The translations under genes were made by a program, and so were the position numbers. Shown piece by piece: positions 34,582 to 35,909 of a stretch of 35,909 bases of DNA. The stretch is from Bryobacterales bacterium (lineage in GTDB: Bacteria; Acidobacteriota; Terriglobia; Bryobacterales; Bryobacteraceae), in assembly GCA_025463005.1 (NCBI GenBank), contig JAOAPR010000191.1, positions 1-35,909 of the forward strand. Reading direction: 5' to 3'. Position 1 is the first letter of the stretch. Each line of letters begins with the position of its first letter. The notes below the pieces were generated by a model. The model saw nothing but the letters and a program-made list of their open reading frames with translations, had not been told where the DNA came from and ran no database searches.

Positions 34582-35909
34582 ATGAAACAACTAGAATCCA
34601 GTCTTCCGGCTGTACAAACCACGGCGCCATTGATTGTGGATGCGGAGTATGAATCCGCACCGGCGCATGTTCCGCTGTCGCATTACCTCTGGATTCTGCG
34701 GCGCCACGGATGGAAGATGCTGGGATTCGTCGCGCTGGTGGTGCTGTGCACCGTAGTGGTCTCACTGCGTCTGACGCCGATTTACGAATCCACGGCGACG
34801 ATCGATATCGACCGGCGGATGCCTACGGGCGTGCTGGGAGACGAGTCCACGCAGGCCGTCAACAATGATGCCGATCAGTTTCTAGCGACCCAGGTGAAGC
34901 TGATCCAGTCGGATTCGGTGCTGCGTCCTGTCGTCGACAAATACAAGCTGCGCGAAGTGGAACCCGATGCGCTCGAAGAGGCGGTAGATAAGTCCGACAC
35001 CAGCCGCGAGGCGCCCGTGGAGCTGAAGCCGCTGCGGGTCACGCGACCGCCGAACACTTACATCCTGCAGATCAGCTACCGCTCGCAACACCGCCAACTG
35101 GCGGCGGACGTCGCCAACGCGATCGCCCAAAGCTATCTGGCACACTCCTACGCGATCCGCTACAAGGCCACGGCGAGTCTGAGCGAGTTCATGGAGCGCC
35201 AGCTTGAAGAGCTGAAGGCCAAGATGGAGAAATCCAGCGCGGCGCTGGCGCAGTTCGAACGCGAGCTCAATCTGATCAATCCGGAAGAAAAGACGAGCAT
35301 TCTGACAGCCCGGCTGCTGGAGCTGAACAGCGAGTACACGAAAGCGCAGGCGGACCGCGTGCGAAAGGAAGCGGCGTACAACTCGGTTGAAAGTGGCTCG
35401 CTCGCTGCGGCGCAGGCCTCAAATCAGGGCGAGGCGCTGAAAAAGCTCGCCGAGGATCTAGGCGAAGCGCAGCAGAAATTCGCCGAAGGCCGGACGACTT
35501 ACGGCGCCAATCATCCGGAGTATAAAAAGCTCCAGTCGCGCGTAACGGAACTTGAAGCGCAGCTCGACGCAGGCCGGACAAATGTTGGACGGCGAGCGCA
35601 GGTGGAGTACTACGAAGCAGTTGACCGCGAAGCGAAGCTCGAAAACGCAGTGAAGGACACCAAGGCCGAGTACGACGGCTTGAACGCGCGGTCCTTCGAA
35701 TACCAGACACTCAAGCGCGAGGCCGAGGGCGACAAGAAACTGTACGAAGAATTGGTTCGCAGGATACGGGAGGCGGGCATCAACGCCAGCTTCCAGAACA
35801 GCTCGATCCGCGTGGCCGATCCGGCTCGGCCGGGACTGCGTCCGGTGTTCCCGAAGATCTGGCTGAATGTGCTGCTGGCGTTTCTCTTCGCGACGTTCTT
35901 TAGCGTGGG
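34582..35909 (+). CDS. Wzz-type chain-length/export protein (partial)
   Basis: An incomplete polysaccharide co-polymerase-like protein, at least 442 residues, running off the window. After a proline-rich N-terminus a membrane helix (about 45-63) precedes a Wzz-type periplasmic domain (Y-E-S-T-A-T-I-D-I). A long coiled-coil stalk extends from about residue 190 to 400. A second hydrophobic segment begins at the window end (W-L-N-V-L-L-A-F-L-F-A). It probably sets chain length or forms the inner-membrane part of an export complex. A C-terminal tyrosine-kinase domain, often fused in this family, would lie outside the window. The ATG follows the export gene stop without a gap. Confidence 0.85.
   Translation, partial: MKQLESSLPAVQTTAPLIVDAEYESAPAHVPLSHYLWILRRHGWKMLGFVALVVLCTVVVSLRLTPIYESTATIDIDRRMPTGVLGDESTQAVNNDADQFLATQVKLIQSDSVLRPVVDKYKLREVEPDALEEAVDKSDTSREAPVELKPLRVTRPPNTYILQISYRSQHRQLAADVANAIAQSYLAHSYAIRYKATASLSEFMERQLEELKAKMEKSSAALAQFERELNLINPEEKTSILTARLLELNSEYTKAQADRVRKEAAYNSVESGSLAAAQASNQGEALKKLAEDLGEAQQKFAEGRTTYGANHPEYKKLQSRVTELEAQLDAGRTNVGRRAQVEYYEAVDREAKLENAVKDTKAEYDGLNARSFEYQTLKREAEGDKKLYEELVRRIREAGINASFQNSSIRVADPARPGLRPVFPKIWLNVLLAFLFATFFSV

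Overview
The window looks like a piece of an Acidobacteriota chromosome, most like the Bryobacterales/Solibacter group. The basis is gene content. It has an orphan duplicated FtsX/MacB permease (the ADOP family typical of this phylum), a very large Oar-like TonB-dependent receptor with an N-terminal carboxypeptidase-regulatory-like domain, two DUF6152 proteins, dihaem cytochromes, a cytochrome c/copper-monooxygenase-like protein, and many exported hypothetical proteins. The DNA is G+C-rich by eye. I saw no tRNA, rRNA, CRISPR array or intact mobile element.

Layout. (1) 53-3358, minus strand: an apparent operon of two exported proteins sharing a G-H-W-E-G-[ND]-T-L motif and a DUF6152 protein, followed in frame by the C-terminal half of an M1 peptidase. 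(2) 3730-6213: a divergent pair, a Tat-type epoxide-hydrolase-like protein (-) and an exported metallo-beta-lactamase-fold hydrolase (+). (3) 6278-6521: a small membrane-protein gene with an internal deletion. (4) 6783-8955: a cytochrome c/copper-monooxygenase-like gene broken by a one-base frameshift, coupled to an exported protein. (5) 8968-11059, minus: dihaem cytochrome, exported hypothetical and a second DUF6152 gene. (6) 11190-14730: an exported lactonase-like MBL hydrolase divergent from the ADOP permease. (7) 14780-17560, minus: a tannase-family esterase and a serine hydrolase broken at a G6 run. (8) 17875-24097: a low-complexity exported protein divergent from the TonB receptor, then a dihaem cytochrome and a third member of the motif family. 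(9) 24214-29087: an intact M1 aminopeptidase and intact aldo/keto reductase among wreckage (cupin fragment, aldo/keto reductase lacking its middle, SDR fragment, IS1-type transposase remnant). (10) 29253-30777: small hypothetical and NTF2-like genes, one membrane coiled-coil protein apparently frameshifted. (11) 30999-32870: a KimA-like potassium transporter. (12) 32973 to the window end: the start of an exopolysaccharide locus with a near-consensus promoter, NusG/RfaH-like antiterminator, small ribbon-helix-helix-like protein, Wza-type export protein and Wzz-type chain-length protein cut by the window edge.

Working together. Most products between 1 and 24 kb carry export signals. Three separate clusters reshuffle the same exported families: the motif family, DUF6152 and dihaem c-type cytochromes. 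With the TonB receptor, esterases, lactonase-like and epoxide-hydrolase-like enzymes this suggests envelope uptake and oxidative or hydrolytic processing of plant-derived aromatic or ester compounds. That role is inference. The other theme is decay: truncations, internal deletions and single-base frameshifts are unusually frequent. Some frameshifts could be assembly errors, but the deletions and the transposase remnant look biological.
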